The notes: a model not told the origin generated them from the letters alone. Positions 1-10,338 are shown, counted from the stretch's first letter. The stretch: DNA of 64,000 bases from Clostridium bovifaecis (GCA_009738435.1 CP046522.1:1891249-1955248); one strand, 5' to 3'. Numbers and translations are program-made.

Positions 1-1343
1 TCCTTTGCAGCTTCCAGTTCAATTTCCATAAGATTAGGTATTGTTGCTACCTTAGGTCCAGAACTTATTATAGCCCTAACTTCGTCTTTTTCGCTTAAAT
101 CCATTTCTGTGCCTGGGTAAGGGTAACATTCAATTACAACCCCCGCTGGCTTATCACTACTCTCTGTAGTAGTTACAAATTTTAATCCTTGCTCTTCTAC
201 TAATGTTTCTGCTTTTTCTTTACTCAATCCAATTATGTTCGGTACTATAGCTTTTCCGGTCTTTTTTCCTATACCGTTTCCACCAAATTGCTTATTTAAA
301 ACCACAAAAGCTGATACAAATCCAACAATAATAACCGCTAACGCAATTAAACTTCCAATTATAATCTTTTTACTTTTTATCTTATTTCTACTTTTACCTT
401 TATCATTTTCGTCCTCTTCCTCATAATCATAAATATCTTCTTTTGGCACTTCGTTGTATCCAGTGATAGGCTTCATGATTTTAGTATACTCATTTTCAGA
501 AGTATTCATGATAATATCTGCATTTGGATCTTGTTTAATTTTTTGTAAGTCTATTAATATATCATGAGCGCTTTGATATCTTTTGTACTGTTCCTTCTCT
601 ATTGCCTTAAGTATTATTTTATTTAAACTTTGAGGGATATTAGGATTCACCTCAATTGGCGGTATAACTTGTTCTTGTATATGTTTTAGAGCAACAGAAA
701 CTGGGCTCTCTCCATCATAAGGAAGTTTTCCTGTAACCATTTCATATAATATAATTCCTAAAGAATATATATCGGTTTTACAATCCACAAAATTTCCCTT
801 AGCTTGCTCTGGTGAAAAGTAGTGAGCTGATCCTATTATTCTGTCAGAATTTGTTATAGTTACTGAAGATGTGGCTTTTGCGATTCCAAAATCAGTTACC
901 TTTACAACGCCTTCTTTTGTTACCAAAATATTATGCGGTTTAACATCCCTATGTATAATATTATTGTTGTGGGCACATTCTAAAGCTTTGGCAATTTGAA
1001 TAGAAAGTACAATTGCATCACTATATCTTAACACCTTTTGTTCGTTTATAATTTGCTTTAAAGTCTTGCCATCTATATACTCCATTACAATATAATTAAT
1101 GCCATTTTCAGATCCAACATCGTAAATACTAACAATATTACTATGAGACAAACTTGCTGCTGATGCAGCTTCTTGCTCAAACTTATTAACAAACTCTATG
1201 TTATCTGAATACTGAGCCTTTAATATCTTTACCGCTACAAACCTATTTAACAGATGACATTTGGCCTTATATACCTCTGCCATACCCCCTTCACCGATTT
1301 TCTCTATTAGTTCATATCTATTACCTAGAATGGTCCCCGTCAT
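1..1343 (-). CDS. prkC: Ser/Thr protein kinase with PASTA domains (PrkC/Stk1), 3' end outside the window
   Basis: This is a membrane Ser/Thr kinase that senses cell-wall fragments. Translating down from the ATG at 1343 gives the glycine loop GEGGMAEVY, ATP-binding Lys39 (VAVKIL), HRDVKPHN near residue 131, DFG near 151 and a GSAHYFSPEQ activation segment. A Lys/Arg-rich linker, one membrane helix at about 326-349 and PASTA repeats (IVPNIIGLSKEKAE) follow; the reading frame is still open at base 1. The ATG has AAGGAGAG upstream, lying inside the 3' end of the phosphatase gene, so the two overlap by 23 bp and are probably translationally coupled. The B. subtilis order is prpC-prkC-rsgA-rpe, so rsgA is expected just left of the window. 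The kinase assignment is secure. The number of PASTA repeats cannot be seen. Confidence 0.95.
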   Translation of the reverse strand, partial: MTGTILGNRYELIEKIGEGGMAEVYKAKCHLLNRFVAVKILKAQYSDNIEFVNKFEQEAASAASLSHSNIVSIYDVGSENGINYIVMEYIDGKTLKQIINEQKVLRYSDAIVLSIQIAKALECAHNNNIIHRDVKPHNILVTKEGVVKVTDFGIAKATSSVTITNSDRIIGSAHYFSPEQAKGNFVDCKTDIYSLGIILYEMVTGKLPYDGESPVSVALKHIQEQVIPPIEVNPNIPQSLNKIILKAIEKEQYKRYQSAHDILIDLQKIKQDPNADIIMNTSENEYTKIMKPITGYNEVPKEDIYDYEEEDENDKGKSRNKIKSKKIIIGSLIALAVIIVGFVSAFVVLNKQFGGNGIGKKTGKAIVPNIIGLSKEKAETLVEEQGLKFVTTTESSDKPAGVVIECYPYPGTEMDLSEKDEVRAIISSGPKVATIPNLMEIELEAAK

Positions 1344-2094
1344 TTTTGCACTCTCCTTCAAATACAATAACTGAAATGTTATCTCTTCCACCTTTATTTT
1401 TACACATATCCACCAATAATCTGCATGCTTCCTTGTTATTATTGCTTAATATTGTATCAAACATCTCTTTTGGACTAACTTCATTTGATAAACCATCTGT
1501 ACATAACAAAAATTTTAAAACATTGTTTATTTTCATTTTAAATGTATCTATCTCTACCTTTTCCTTAGTGCCTAAGGCTCTTGTTATTATGTTTTTATTG
1601 GGGTGAATTAAAGCTTCTTGTTCTGTAATACTTCCTTCATCTACTAATTCTTGCACTAAAGAATGATCTTTAGTAATTTTCTTTATGCCACCTTTTTCTA
1701 TAGCGTAACAACTGCTGTCACCTACATTTGCAATAATTGCATTTTCTTCATAAACCAAGCATGCTGTAATGGTTGTCCCCATACCATTTAGCCCCTTGCT
1801 TTCCAATGCCTTGCTATATATCTTTGTATTTGCATAATTAATCGCGGATTTTAACAAGAATTCCTTGTCCTCAGAATCATTTTCCCTCCTTATATACTCT
1901 ATGCAAGACTCAACTGCAGTTTTACTTGCTACATCTCCAGCATTATGACCTCCCATACCATCAGCTACAATATAAAGCCTAATTTTATTATCTTCGTAGC
2001 ATCCAATATAATCTTCATTTACCTCTCTTATATTTCCTTTATCAGACAAATATCCAACCAAATATTCATCTGAGCAAGTTTTATTACCACCCAT
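1321..2094 (-). CDS. stp: PP2C-family Ser/Thr phosphatase (Stp/PrpC)
   Basis: This 257-residue PPM phosphatase would remove phosphates placed by the adjacent kinase. Visible motifs are the N-terminal SDKGNIREVNEDY, the metal site VADGMGGHNAGDVAS, GMGTTITACLV, IANVGDSSCY, TKDHSLVQELVDEG, LLCTDGLSNEVS and GGRDNISVIV, which together carry the conserved metal-binding aspartates. The ATG at 2094 has GGAGGG 9 nt upstream. The gene sits between rlmN and prkC as in B. subtilis and ends inside the start region of the kinase gene. Length is normal for the family and nothing appears broken. Confidence 0.95.
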   Translation of the reverse strand: MGGNKTCSDEYLVGYLSDKGNIREVNEDYIGCYEDNKIRLYIVADGMGGHNAGDVASKTAVESCIEYIRRENDSEDKEFLLKSAINYANTKIYSKALESKGLNGMGTTITACLVYEENAIIANVGDSSCYAIEKGGIKKITKDHSLVQELVDEGSITEQEALIHPNKNIITRALGTKEKVEIDTFKMKINNVLKFLLCTDGLSNEVSPKEMFDTILSNNNKEACRLLVDMCKNKGGRDNISVIVFEGECKNDGDHSR

Positions 2095-2127
2095 AAAATA
2101 TACCCTCCATCACACGCTATAAATAAT

Positions 2128-3158
2128 CTACTTGCTTTCAATATAATTTTTTCTTAATTGACCACATGCTGCATTAATATCTGAACCCATTTCTCTTCTT
2201 ATTGTAGTTTCAATCCCACATCTTGTCAAAGTATCTTTAAATATATTTATGTCTTCCATATTAGATTTTTTATAATTATTTTCTTTTATCTCATTTATAG
2301 GAATAAGATTTACATGGCTTAATAATCCTTTTAATAAAATGCACAGTTCTTGTGCATTTTCTCTTTTATCATTAACACCTTTTACAAGAGCATATTCAAA
2401 GGTTATCCTTCTATTTGTTTTCATGTAATAGTATCTACATGCATCCATTAATTCACTTAGCGGATACTTGTTTGCTATAGGCATCATATTTTTTCTTATA
2501 TCATCATTAGGAGCGTGTAAGGATATAGCTAAAGTTATCTGCATCTTTTTATCCGCAAGTTCTTTTATTTTAGGTACTATTCCGCAGGTCGATAACGTAA
2601 TATGTCTCTGTCCAATGTTTAATCCTTCATCAGAATTAATAAGTTCAATAAACCGAACTACATTATCGTAATTGTCAAGAGGTTCTCCACTCCCCATAAG
2701 AACTACATTAGATATTCTTTCTCCAATCTCATACTGAGCTTTTAATATCTGCCCTGCTATTTCTCCATAAGTTAAATTTCTTACTATTCCTCCGATTGTA
2801 GATGCACAAAATTTACATCCCATTTTGCAGCCTACTTGAGTGGAGACACAAATAGAGTTCCCATGTTTATATTTCATAATAACAGATTCAATTATATTTC
2901 CATCTTTATATTGAAAAAGAAACTTTTGCGTTCCGTCTATGTTAGATATATACTTATCTGCTATTTCAGGGACTCCTATATAAAAATAACTTCTTAGCTT
3001 ATCTTTTGTATTCTTTGATATATTGGTCATATCATCAAAATTGAATACACCTTTTTATATATCCATTCAAATATCTGTTTTGCTCTAAACTTACCTTCAC
3101 CATTCTCTTCCATCCATAACTTTAAATCTTCTAAGTTGAAATCTAGAATATTTTTCAT
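2128..3158 (-). pseudogene. rlmN: 23S rRNA (adenine2503-C2)-methyltransferase RlmN, frame broken near the N-terminus
   Basis: RlmN is a radical-SAM enzyme that methylates A2503 of 23S rRNA and A37 of some tRNAs. The natural start is the ATG at 3158, behind AGGTAGGTG. The first 36 residues ([13 protein letters not shown], then [12 protein letters not shown]) match the usual RlmN N-terminus. At a five-A tract (plus-strand T run 3052-3056) the frame then runs into a TGA. The rest, from [12 protein letters not shown] at 3030 down, is intact in the -1 frame. It includes CxxxCxxC ([11 protein letters not shown]), GSGEP and the C-terminal AACGQL cysteine. Adding one A restores a 343-residue protein of family length. 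An internal start at 3030 lacks a well-placed ribosome site. This is a real mutation, a homopolymer sequencing error or a slippage site. Confidence 0.85.
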
Positions 3159-3166
3159 ATTTACAC

Positions 3167-4498
3167 CTACCTAATTCTCCTAAGTCTTGAAATAAAAAAG
3201 CCATCCATATACTTATTAGGTAAAATAGTTACAGAACCATTATCATTATATATGAAGTTTTTCATATTCCCATAATACAACTTTTCTATAGAAAACTGGG
3301 GAAATTCTTTTAGAAACCATTCTATATTGTCTTCATTTTCTTTTTTATTTATTGTACACGTTGAATACAATAAAACTCCTCCAACTTTCACATACCTTGA
3401 TGCATTGCTCATTATATCTCTTTGTATTTTTATTATATCTTTAACACCTTTTATTTCTTTAGTGTATTTTATTTCTGGCTTTTTTCTTATAATGCCCAAT
3501 CCTGAACATGGAACATCAATTAAAACTGCATCTGCAATATCTTCTAAATCCTTATTAAATATAGCTGCATCCATCTTATTATAAGTTATGTTCTTTATTC
3601 CAAGTCTTTTCGCATTATTCTTTACTAGTGAAAGTTTATTTTCATGTATATCAAAAGCTCTTACCATGCCGTTATCATTCATCAATTCAGAAATATGAGT
3701 AGTTTTTCCACCTGGTGCGCTGCATAGGTCTAATACTTGAAATCCTTCCTTAACCCCAATTGAAGGCGCTACTAACATAGCGCTTTCATCTTGAACAGTT
3801 ATTTTTCCTTCTCTAAATAGAGGATTATTTTCTATGCTTTTTCCTTTATTTATTATAATAGCTTCTGGACACACATATCCTTCTTCAATATTATAACCAT
3901 ATTCACAAAGTGTTTTAAAAGCTTCATCATAAGTACCTTTTAAATTATTTACTCTTACAGTAACTGCTGGTTTTTCATTCAGCCCCTTTAGTATCTCTTC
4001 AGACCTTTGCATACCATATTGGTCAATAAACATTTTTACTAACCATTTATCAAAGGAATAGTTGAAGCATAAAGCCTCAACTATACTCCCTTTATTATAG
4101 TAAACTTTATCTAGGTTTCTAAGATAGTTTCTAAGCACTCCATTCACTAGTTTAGATGCTCCTACGGACTTATATTTCTTAGCTATTTCTACTGCTTCAT
4201 TTACTGCTGCAAAATTAGGTACCTTATCTAAAAATCTAATTTGATAAATAGCAGTTCTTAGTATATTTAAAACATAAGTATCTATTCCTTTTATGCCGTT
4301 CTTTAAGTAGCTGCTTAATATAGTGTCTATCGTATACTTATACTTGATAGTTCCATATACAATTTCAGTTATCAAAGATTTATCTTTATCTTCAAAATTA
4401 GATTTATTTAATACATTTCTTAAAACAATATTTGAGTAAGCATTTTGGGTTAAAATCTGTTCCACTATATCAACGCATACTTTTCTACTTTTCTCCAT
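3167..4498 (-). CDS. rsmB: 16S rRNA (cytosine967-C5)-methyltransferase RsmB
   Basis: This SAM-dependent enzyme makes m5C967 in 16S rRNA. The N-terminal 140 residues form the NusB-like RNA-binding domain. The C-terminal methyltransferase domain shows [15 protein letters not shown], the first cysteine motif [19 protein letters not shown] and the second [12 protein letters not shown]. An upstream ATG at 4525 overlaps the stop of the preceding peptidase gene, but the ATG at 4498 has GGAGTAAAGG directly before it and is preferred, giving 443 residues. It lies between the Zn peptidase gene and rlmN, the usual fmt-rsmB-rlmN arrangement. Confidence 0.95.
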   Translation of the reverse strand: MEKSRKVCVDIVEQILTQNAYSNIVLRNVLNKSNFEDKDKSLITEIVYGTIKYKYTIDTILSSYLKNGIKGIDTYVLNILRTAIYQIRFLDKVPNFAAVNEAVEIAKKYKSVGASKLVNGVLRNYLRNLDKVYYNKGSIVEALCFNYSFDKWLVKMFIDQYGMQRSEEILKGLNEKPAVTVRVNNLKGTYDEAFKTLCEYGYNIEEGYVCPEAIIINKGKSIENNPLFREGKITVQDESAMLVAPSIGVKEGFQVLDLCSAPGGKTTHISELMNDNGMVRAFDIHENKLSLVKNNAKRLGIKNITYNKMDAAIFNKDLEDIADAVLIDVPCSGLGIIRKKPEIKYTKEIKGVKDIIKIQRDIMSNASRYVKVGGVLLYSTCTINKKENEDNIEWFLKEFPQFSIEKLYYGNMKNFIYNDNGSVTILPNKYMDGFFISRLRRIR

Positions 4499-4517
4499 GC
4501 CTTTACTCCAATCTTTA

Positions 4518-5198
4518 TTATTCATCTCTGCTTAACGCTATAAGTCTTACTAACTGCAATATAGCTGTAAGCGCAGCAGCTACGTAAGTCATTGCTGCAG
4601 CTGACAATACAGCTTTTGCTCCTCTTACCTCATCACCATACAATACATTTCTTTGCTCTAATACATTCAAAGCTCTGCTAGATGCATTGAATTCTACAGG
4701 TAGTGTAACTAATTGAAAAATTACTACAGCTGTAAATAAAAATATTCCTATATTAATGAGGTAACTTGATCCCATAAACATTCCTAATAGAAAAATCAGC
4801 CAAGACGCATTAGAGCTAAAATTAACTACAGGGACTATTGAACTTCTTATTTGTAGTGGAGCATAATGTCTTTGATGTTGAATTGCATGGCCAGTTTCAT
4901 GCGCTGCAACTCCTATTGATGCTACAGAAGTACCATAATATACATCTCTTGACAATCTCATAACTCTGTTCCTTGGATCATAATGATCTGTCAATTTTCC
5001 ATGTATCTCTTCAACTGGAACATCATAAAGTCCTTCTGCATCTAACAGCATTCTTGCAACCTGAGCTCCAGTATATCCATTTATACTGCTTACTCTAGAA
5101 TACTTGTTAAATGTAGAACTAACCTTCATTTGTGCCCATGCTGATATTACTAAAGCCGGAATAAGAATAATAAATGTCCAATCATAAAATAAAAACAC
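4518..5198 (-). CDS. Membrane zinc metallopeptidase, YugP family
   Basis: The 226-residue protein has an N-terminal membrane helix (residues 6-24) and the zinc motif HETGH at 100-104. Further hydrophobic helices lie around 125-160 and at the C-terminus. This layout is that of the YugP/Zn_peptidase_2 family (PF04298); substrates are not established. The start is a GTG with AGGAGGGG five bases upstream. In many clostridia this gene sits between fmt and rsmB, as here, suggesting co-expression with translation genes rather than a known shared function. The nearest alternative, an HtpX-type protease, is less likely because the length and surrounding motifs fit YugP. Confidence 0.88.
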   Translation of the reverse strand: MFLFYDWTFIILIPALVISAWAQMKVSSTFNKYSRVSSINGYTGAQVARMLLDAEGLYDVPVEEIHGKLTDHYDPRNRVMRLSRDVYYGTSVASIGVAAHETGHAIQHQRHYAPLQIRSSIVPVVNFSSNASWLIFLLGMFMGSSYLINIGIFLFTAVVIFQLVTLPVEFNASSRALNVLEQRNVLYGDEVRGAKAVLSAAAMTYVAAALTAILQLVRLIALSRDE

Positions 5199-5239
5199 TC
5201 ATACCCCTCCTAAATATAAATCTGACATCATATTTTAAG

Positions 5240-6169
5240 CTAATTTAAAATGACACCTTCTTCAATATCATTTCCCTTTATATATTGTTCCACTTTTAAT
5301 ACTTTTTTACCTGGAAATTGAATTTCTTTTATTAATAGAGCACCTTCCTTGCAGGCAACCTCTATTCCTTTATCAGAAACTGAAAGTATTGTTCCTACAG
5401 TTTTTCCACTTTCCTTATCTAAAATCTCTGATTTATATATTTTCATAATCTGGTCTTTGTAACTAGTATAAGCTACTGGCCAAGGATTTAAACCTCTTAT
5501 TAAATTGTGGATTTCCATCGAAGATGAATTCCAATCTATCTTAGCTATTTCTTTATTTAACATAGAAGCATAGCATGTTTCAGAATCTTGCTGTTTTTCA
5601 GGCTTGATTTCTCCTTTAGACACTCTCTTTATAGTCTCAACTAAAAGCTCTGATCCATCCTCCATTAAAATATCATGAAGTTCGCCTGCTGTCATATCCT
5701 CAGTTATTGGAACTTCCTGTTTTAATAACATATCACCTGTATCTAGTCCTACGTCCATAAGCATTGTAGTATTGCCACTTACTACTTCTCCTTTTATGAT
5801 TGCCCAGTTAATAGGAGCTGCTCCTCTATACTTAGGCAGCAAAGAAGCATGAAGGTTAATACATGCATACTTTGGTATATCTATAACTTCCCTAGATAAT
5901 ATTTGACCATAAGCTACAACTATTATAAAGTCAGGATGCATATCTTTTAGTTCTTGTATGATTTCTGGCTCTTTTTTCAGCTTTTCTGGTTGATAAACCT
6001 TTATATTATGCTTTAAAGCTAGTTCCTTTACAGGTGACATAGAAAGTTTTTTCCCTCTCCCCTTAGGTTTATCTGGTTGTGTAAATACGGCTTCTACTTC
6101 AAAATTATCAATAATAGCTTGAAGTGACGGAACTGCAAATTCAGGAGTTCCCATAAATACTATTTTCAT
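5240..6169 (-). CDS. fmt: Methionyl-tRNA formyltransferase
   Basis: Fmt formylates initiator Met-tRNA using 10-formyl-tetrahydrofolate. The N-terminal domain begins [16 protein letters not shown] and carries the catalytic region [20 protein letters not shown] (Asn, His and the SLLPKYRG loop) near residues 106-125, followed by GLDTGDML. The C-terminal OB-like domain contains [10 protein letters not shown]. The 309-residue length is normal. The gene follows def by only four bases; the start at 6169 uses GGGGAGGAA, which overlaps the end of def, so the pair is translationally coupled. This makes functional sense because deformylase removes the formyl group that Fmt adds. Confidence 0.97.
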   Translation of the reverse strand: MKIVFMGTPEFAVPSLQAIIDNFEVEAVFTQPDKPKGRGKKLSMSPVKELALKHNIKVYQPEKLKKEPEIIQELKDMHPDFIIVVAYGQILSREVIDIPKYACINLHASLLPKYRGAAPINWAIIKGEVVSGNTTMLMDVGLDTGDMLLKQEVPITEDMTAGELHDILMEDGSELLVETIKRVSKGEIKPEKQQDSETCYASMLNKEIAKIDWNSSSMEIHNLIRGLNPWPVAYTSYKDQIMKIYKSEILDKESGKTVGTILSVSDKGIEVACKEGALLIKEIQFPGKKVLKVEQYIKGNDIEEGVILN

Positions 6170-6173
6170 AAGA

Positions 6174-6626
6174 TTATTCCTCCCCTTCTTCTATCACTTT
6201 GTCTATAAATAACACACCATTTAAGTGGTCAACTTCATGACAAATGGCCCTTGCTAGAAGTTCTTCTCCTTCTAATTCTATTTCTTCTCCATTTTCATTT
6301 AAAGCTCTTACCATAACCTTATAAGGTCTCTCAACTTTTCCTTGTTCTCCTGGTATACTTAAACATCCTTCATAGTCCACTTGGTTTCCTTCTTCTTTAA
6401 TGACTTCTGGATTAATCAATGCTATAGGTCCATTTCCCACATCTATAACAACTATTCTTTTTAAGATTCCTATTTGTGGGGCAGCAAGGCCTACTCCGTC
6501 TGCATCATACATAGTTTCTTTCATATCTTCTATTAATGTTAAAATTCTTTCATTTATCTCTTCAACTTTTCTAGATCTTTTTCTTAAAATTTCGTCTCCT
6601 TCAACTCTTATGTTTCTTAATGCCAT
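6174..6626 (-). CDS. def: Peptide deformylase
   Basis: Def removes the N-formyl group from nascent proteins. All three active-site motifs are present in this 150-residue protein: [10 protein letters not shown] at 44-53, EGCLSIPG at 86-93 with the metal-ligand Cys88, and HEVDHLNG at 130-137 with the two His ligands and catalytic Glu. The start ATG has GAGGAGAG seven bases upstream. It lies between priA and fmt in the standard priA-def-fmt order. Length and motifs match the short type 1 clostridial form. Confidence 0.97.
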   Translation of the reverse strand: MALRNIRVEGDEILRKRSRKVEEINERILTLIEDMKETMYDADGVGLAAPQIGILKRIVVIDVGNGPIALINPEVIKEEGNQVDYEGCLSIPGEQGKVERPYKVMVRALNENGEEIELEGEELLARAICHEVDHLNGVLFIDKVIEEGEE

Positions 6627-6664
6627 TTATATCTCTCCTCTTGAAATTAATATTTTACTTAATT

Positions 6665-8866
6665 TTACAGCAGATTGTTTGAATTAATGTCTAGACTTAT
6701 TCTTATATCACTATAGCTATCCTGCAAATTTGTATAAACTATATCTTTAATAGCACTAGCTACGTACATATCAAATTCTCCTTTTATCAATATCTGCCAT
6801 CTGTAATACTCTTTAATTTTAGATAGCATACACGGACATGGACCTAATATATTTATTTTATTATTTTTTTCCAATTTATTCTTTAAAATTATACCAACTT
6901 TTTGTATATTTTTTATTAACAAGTTTTCATTTTTACTGCTAATATTAATTGATAATATCTTTGAAAAGGGAGGATAATTCATATTGTATCTTATTCCTAT
7001 CTCTTCTTTAAAAAAGTTTTCATAATCATTCAAAGATGAGTATTTTATGCTATAGTTATCTGGATTATAAGTTTGCACTACCACATTTCCATTTTTTTTG
7101 CCTCGACCAGCTCTACCTGAAACCTGTGTTATTAGCTGAAAGGTTTTTTCTCCAGCTCTAAAGTCTGGTAGGTTCAAAGATAAATCTGCTGCAATAACTC
7201 CAACCAAGGTAACATTCTTAAAGTCTAGGCCCTTAGTTATCATTTGAGTTCCAACTAATATGTCAGCCTCTCCATTTTTAAAAGTATTGTATATATATTC
7301 ATAAGAATTTTTCTTCCTTGTTGTGTCAAAGTCCATTCTTAATACCCTAGCACTAGGAAAGTTAGCCTTTATTTCTTCCTCAATTTTTTCTGTTCCAACT
7401 CCAAAATGTTTTACATACTTACTGCCACACTTTGGACATACTTTCCTTACAGGATATTTGCGTCCACAATAATGACAACTTAAATAATTTCCACTGCTGT
7501 GGTGAGTTAACGATATATCGCAATTGTCGCACTGAAAAACATATCCACATTGTCTGCAGGATATAAAAGTAGAAAACCCTCTTCTATTTAAAAACAACAT
7601 TATTTGCTCTTTATTGTTTAAGGCTCTATCTATACCATTATATAACTCTTTGCTAAATATGGATTTATTGTTTCTCAGCAGTTCTTCCCTCATATCAACA
7701 ATTTGTATATCTGGTAATAGTGCCCCATCTGCCCGTTTTTTTAGAGTTAATAATTCTATTTCCCCTTTTATGCACCTATAGTAAGTTTCAATCGATGGAG
7801 TAGCAGAGCCTAAAATCAATTTACAGTTTTCAATCTTGCACTTTAACTCCCCAACTTCTCTAGCGTTATATTTGGGATCACTATCGGATTTATAGCTTGC
7901 TTCATGTTCTTCATCTATTACTATCATGCCTAAATTATCAAAAGGTAAAAATATAGCAGAGCGTGCTCCTATAGCAACCTTAACCCTTTTGTTTTTTACT
8001 CTAAGCCACTCATCATATCTTTCGCCATCAGAAAGCTTACTGTGAAAAACTGCAATATCATTTCCAAATCTACCTTTAAATCTTTCTACCATCTGAGGCG
8101 TTAGAGAAATTTCTGGAACTAATATTATAGACTCTTTATTTTCATTAATCATATGCTTTACCATATTCATATAAACTTCAGTTTTACCACTTCCAGTAAT
8201 TCCATGGATTAAGAACATACTTCTATTAGATTTTAAAATAGAGTTTACCACCATTTCTTGTTCTGTGTTTAACCTTTTTTCTGCATAATTAGAGTAACTT
8301 CTATTATTAAACCTTTCAACTATTTCTTCACCTTTAAGGAGAAATTCATGCTTTATCATTGTATTTATAGATGATAAAGATACATTGAACTTATTACTGA
8401 TTTCAGTTTTAGAATATACACCATTATTCTCCTTAACGATTTCATATATCTGGAGATAAGGATTTTTACTAAACTTATCTTTTAGATTATTTCCAATAGA
8501 TATAACTTCTTTTACTTTGTTTCTAATTCCTTTTGTTATGCCCGTAGGTATAATTACTTTTATACATTCTAAATAAGTGCACAAGTACCTTTCCCTCATA
8601 TTTTTTATGAGTCTAACATCTTCTTCCCTTAGTACCGTAAAATCATCGCATATGTCTGATATATACTTTATACCCTTAACGTTCTCACAGTTTTCGTATA
8701 ACTCTAGTATAAACCCATCGATGCTTCTATTCCCTTTTCCAAAAGGAACCTTTACTCTATGCCCAACCTTTAATTTATTAATTAAATCTTCAGGTATTTT
8801 ATAGGTAAAAATTTTATCAACTTGAACTGATTCATTATTTACTATAATTCCTGCATATCGATTCAC
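6665..8866 (-). CDS. priA: Primosomal protein N' (replication restart helicase PriA)
   Basis: PriA is a 3'-5' DNA helicase that reloads the replisome at stalled forks. Domains in order are the N-terminal 3'BD domain (RYAGIIVNNES, KVPFGKGNRSIDGF), a winged-helix stretch, a helicase core with Walker A GITGSGKTEVYM and Walker B VIDEEHEASYK, then the zinc-binding insert with paired cysteines (CRQCGYVFQCDNC, CHYCGRKYPVRKVCPKCGSK), GTQMITKGLDF and a C-terminal domain. The reading frame opens at a GTG at 8875, but that codon abuts the AAAGG ribosome site. The GTG at 8866 is better spaced and chosen here (733 residues). coaBC lies upstream, separated by a terminator. Confidence 0.95.
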   Translation of the reverse strand: MNRYAGIIVNNESVQVDKIFTYKIPEDLINKLKVGHRVKVPFGKGNRSIDGFILELYENCENVKGIKYISDICDDFTVLREEDVRLIKNMRERYLCTYLECIKVIIPTGITKGIRNKVKEVISIGNNLKDKFSKNPYLQIYEIVKENNGVYSKTEISNKFNVSLSSINTMIKHEFLLKGEEIVERFNNRSYSNYAEKRLNTEQEMVVNSILKSNRSMFLIHGITGSGKTEVYMNMVKHMINENKESIILVPEISLTPQMVERFKGRFGNDIAVFHSKLSDGERYDEWLRVKNKRVKVAIGARSAIFLPFDNLGMIVIDEEHEASYKSDSDPKYNAREVGELKCKIENCKLILGSATPSIETYYRCIKGEIELLTLKKRADGALLPDIQIVDMREELLRNNKSIFSKELYNGIDRALNNKEQIMLFLNRRGFSTFISCRQCGYVFQCDNCDISLTHHSSGNYLSCHYCGRKYPVRKVCPKCGSKYVKHFGVGTEKIEEEIKANFPSARVLRMDFDTTRKKNSYEYIYNTFKNGEADILVGTQMITKGLDFKNVTLVGVIAADLSLNLPDFRAGEKTFQLITQVSGRAGRGKKNGNVVVQTYNPDNYSIKYSSLNDYENFFKEEIGIRYNMNYPPFSKILSINISSKNENLLIKNIQKVGIILKNKLEKNNKINILGPCPCMLSKIKEYYRWQILIKGEFDMYVASAIKDIVYTNLQDSYSDIRISLDINSNNLL

Positions 8867-8914
8867 GAGCTTCACCCTTTATTTCTTTAAAATGTAATTT
8901 TCATAATTACAAGA

Positions 8915-8936
8915 AAAAAGCGCATTAGCGCTTTTC
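8915..8936 (-). terminator. Rho-independent terminator of coaBC overlapping its stop codon
   Basis: On the minus strand a perfect AAAAGCGC/GCGCTTTT stem encloses the loop TAAT and runs into six Ts. The coaBC stop TAA (8925-8927) is the loop itself, so the last two codons (AAG CGC) are the 5' arm of the stem. Confidence 0.85.
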
Positions 8937-10115
8937 ATTAATCAAATTAAACAATTCCCTTGCTACCATTCTTTTACTCATTTTAGGTAGGGATATATTT
9001 TTCCCATCTCTACACAATATAGTAACCTTATTATCTGATGATGCAAATCCTGTGTCACTACAAGTTATATCATTAGCTATAATAAAATCTAAATTTTTGT
9101 TATGTAATTTGGCAACCGCATTGTTAATTAAATCATGACTTTCTGCTGCAAAGCCTACTAAAACTTGATTCTTCTTCATGGAACCTAGTTTCTTTAAAAT
9201 ATCGTTATCTCTTTCTAGCTCTAAGTTCAACCCATTTTCACCTTTTTTAATTTTTTCATTAGAATAAGTTTTAGGTTTATAATCAGCTACTGCAGCTGCC
9301 TTTATTACTATATCAGACTCTTCAAAATGTTTTTCAACAGCTTTGAGCATTTCTTCATTAGTACTAATATTAACTACATCAACATCAAAAGGCTTTTCTA
9401 GCTTACATGGTCCAGACACTAAAATTACATCAGCACCTCTATCCCTTGCTTCTTCAGCAATTGCATATCCCATCTTACCACTTGATCTGTTGGTAATATA
9501 TCTTACAGGGTCAATAGCTGCAATAGTTGGTCCTGCTGTTACTAAAACTTTTTTTCCCTTTAAGTCTTTAACATCATAAAGCATACTAATAGCTATATCA
9601 CTAATTAATTTCGTATCTGCTAGCTTTCCTGAACCTGTATCTCCGCAAGCAAGCCTTCCTTCATCTGGATCAATAAATTTATATCCATATTCTCTTAATT
9701 TTCTTATGTTGTTCTGAACTATTGGATTTAAAAACATATTTGTATTTGCTGCTGGTGCAAAGACTACAGGAGCCTTTGTAGCCATAATGGTAGTTGAAAG
9801 CATATCATCTGCAATACCATTAGCAACCTTACCTATAATATTTACTGTAGCAGGCACTATTAGCATTAAATCCGCCTTTTTTGCTAAAGAGATATGCTGA
9901 ATTTCCCATGCTTTAGGTTCAGCAAACATATCAGTTACAACCATATTTTGACTTAATGATTGAAAAGAAAGTGGGTTAACAAACTTTGTAGAGTGCTCTG
10001 TCATTATAACATGAACATCCAAATCTGCTTTTTTTAACTTGCTTATTACATCTAGGGCTTTGTAGGCAGCTACTCCCCCTGTTACTCCTACTACTACAGT
10101 TTTTCTTTCCCCCAT
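8925..10115 (-). CDS. coaBC: Bifunctional phosphopantothenoylcysteine decarboxylase / phosphopantothenate-cysteine ligase
   Basis: CoaBC catalyses two consecutive steps of coenzyme A synthesis. The N-terminal flavoprotein CoaC domain (about 1-180) starts with VVVGVTGGVAAYKAL and contains the catalytic-histidine region EIQHISL, APAANTNMFLNP and LACGDTGSGKL. The CoaB domain (about 185-396) starts KGKKVLVTAGPT and shows ITNRSSGKMGYAIA and IKKGENGLNLELERDNDIL. The start ATG follows AAAGGAATAAAATAGC and is one base from the rpoZ stop. The gmk-rpoZ-coaBC-priA order matches B. subtilis. A terminator overlaps its 3' end, so priA may depend partly on read-through or on its own promoter. Confidence 0.96.
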   Translation of the reverse strand: MGERKTVVVGVTGGVAAYKALDVISKLKKADLDVHVIMTEHSTKFVNPLSFQSLSQNMVVTDMFAEPKAWEIQHISLAKKADLMLIVPATVNIIGKVANGIADDMLSTTIMATKAPVVFAPAANTNMFLNPIVQNNIRKLREYGYKFIDPDEGRLACGDTGSGKLADTKLISDIAISMLYDVKDLKGKKVLVTAGPTIAAIDPVRYITNRSSGKMGYAIAEEARDRGADVILVSGPCKLEKPFDVDVVNISTNEEMLKAVEKHFEESDIVIKAAAVADYKPKTYSNEKIKKGENGLNLELERDNDILKKLGSMKKNQVLVGFAAESHDLINNAVAKLHNKNLDFIIANDITCSDTGFASSDNKVTILCRDGKNISLPKMSKRMVARELFNLINEKR

Positions 10116-10116
10116 G

Positions 10117-10338
10117 CTATTTTATTCCTTTCATTACTGATTCATAAGAAACCTTTTCTTCATTTACTTCATTAATTGCCACTGTTAGAGGCTTAATTGT
10201 ATCTTGTATTTTAACTAAAGCCTCATCCCCATCAATTAACTGTCTAGCTCTTTTAGACGTTACAATAACTAAAGAATATCTGTTGTCAACCTTAGTTAGT
10301 AAATCTACAATAGATGGATTAATCATATAATTGTTCAT
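10117..10338 (-). CDS. rpoZ: RNA polymerase omega subunit
   Basis: Omega is the small assembly subunit of RNA polymerase. The protein starting MNNYMINPSIVDLLTKVDNR has the family core RYSLVIVTSKRARQLIDGD and is 73 residues long. The reading frame extends upstream to 10383, but the ATG at 10338 has AAAGGAGGG eight bases before it and fits the family N-terminus. It overlaps the last 20 bases of gmk, which suggests translational coupling with guanylate kinase, as seen in many Firmicutes. Confidence 0.93.
   Translation of the reverse strand: MNNYMINPSIVDLLTKVDNRYSLVIVTSKRARQLIDGDEALVKIQDTIKPLTVAINEVNEEKVSYESVMKGIK

Noticed and set aside
235..426. Plus-strand open frame of 63 codons at the left end
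   Set aside because: It is the antisense shadow of the prkC transmembrane and linker region, low complexity, with no ribosome site.
3031..3158. A separate small gene upstream of rlmN
   Set aside because: The 43-codon frame matches the RlmN N-terminus and is explained by the frameshift.
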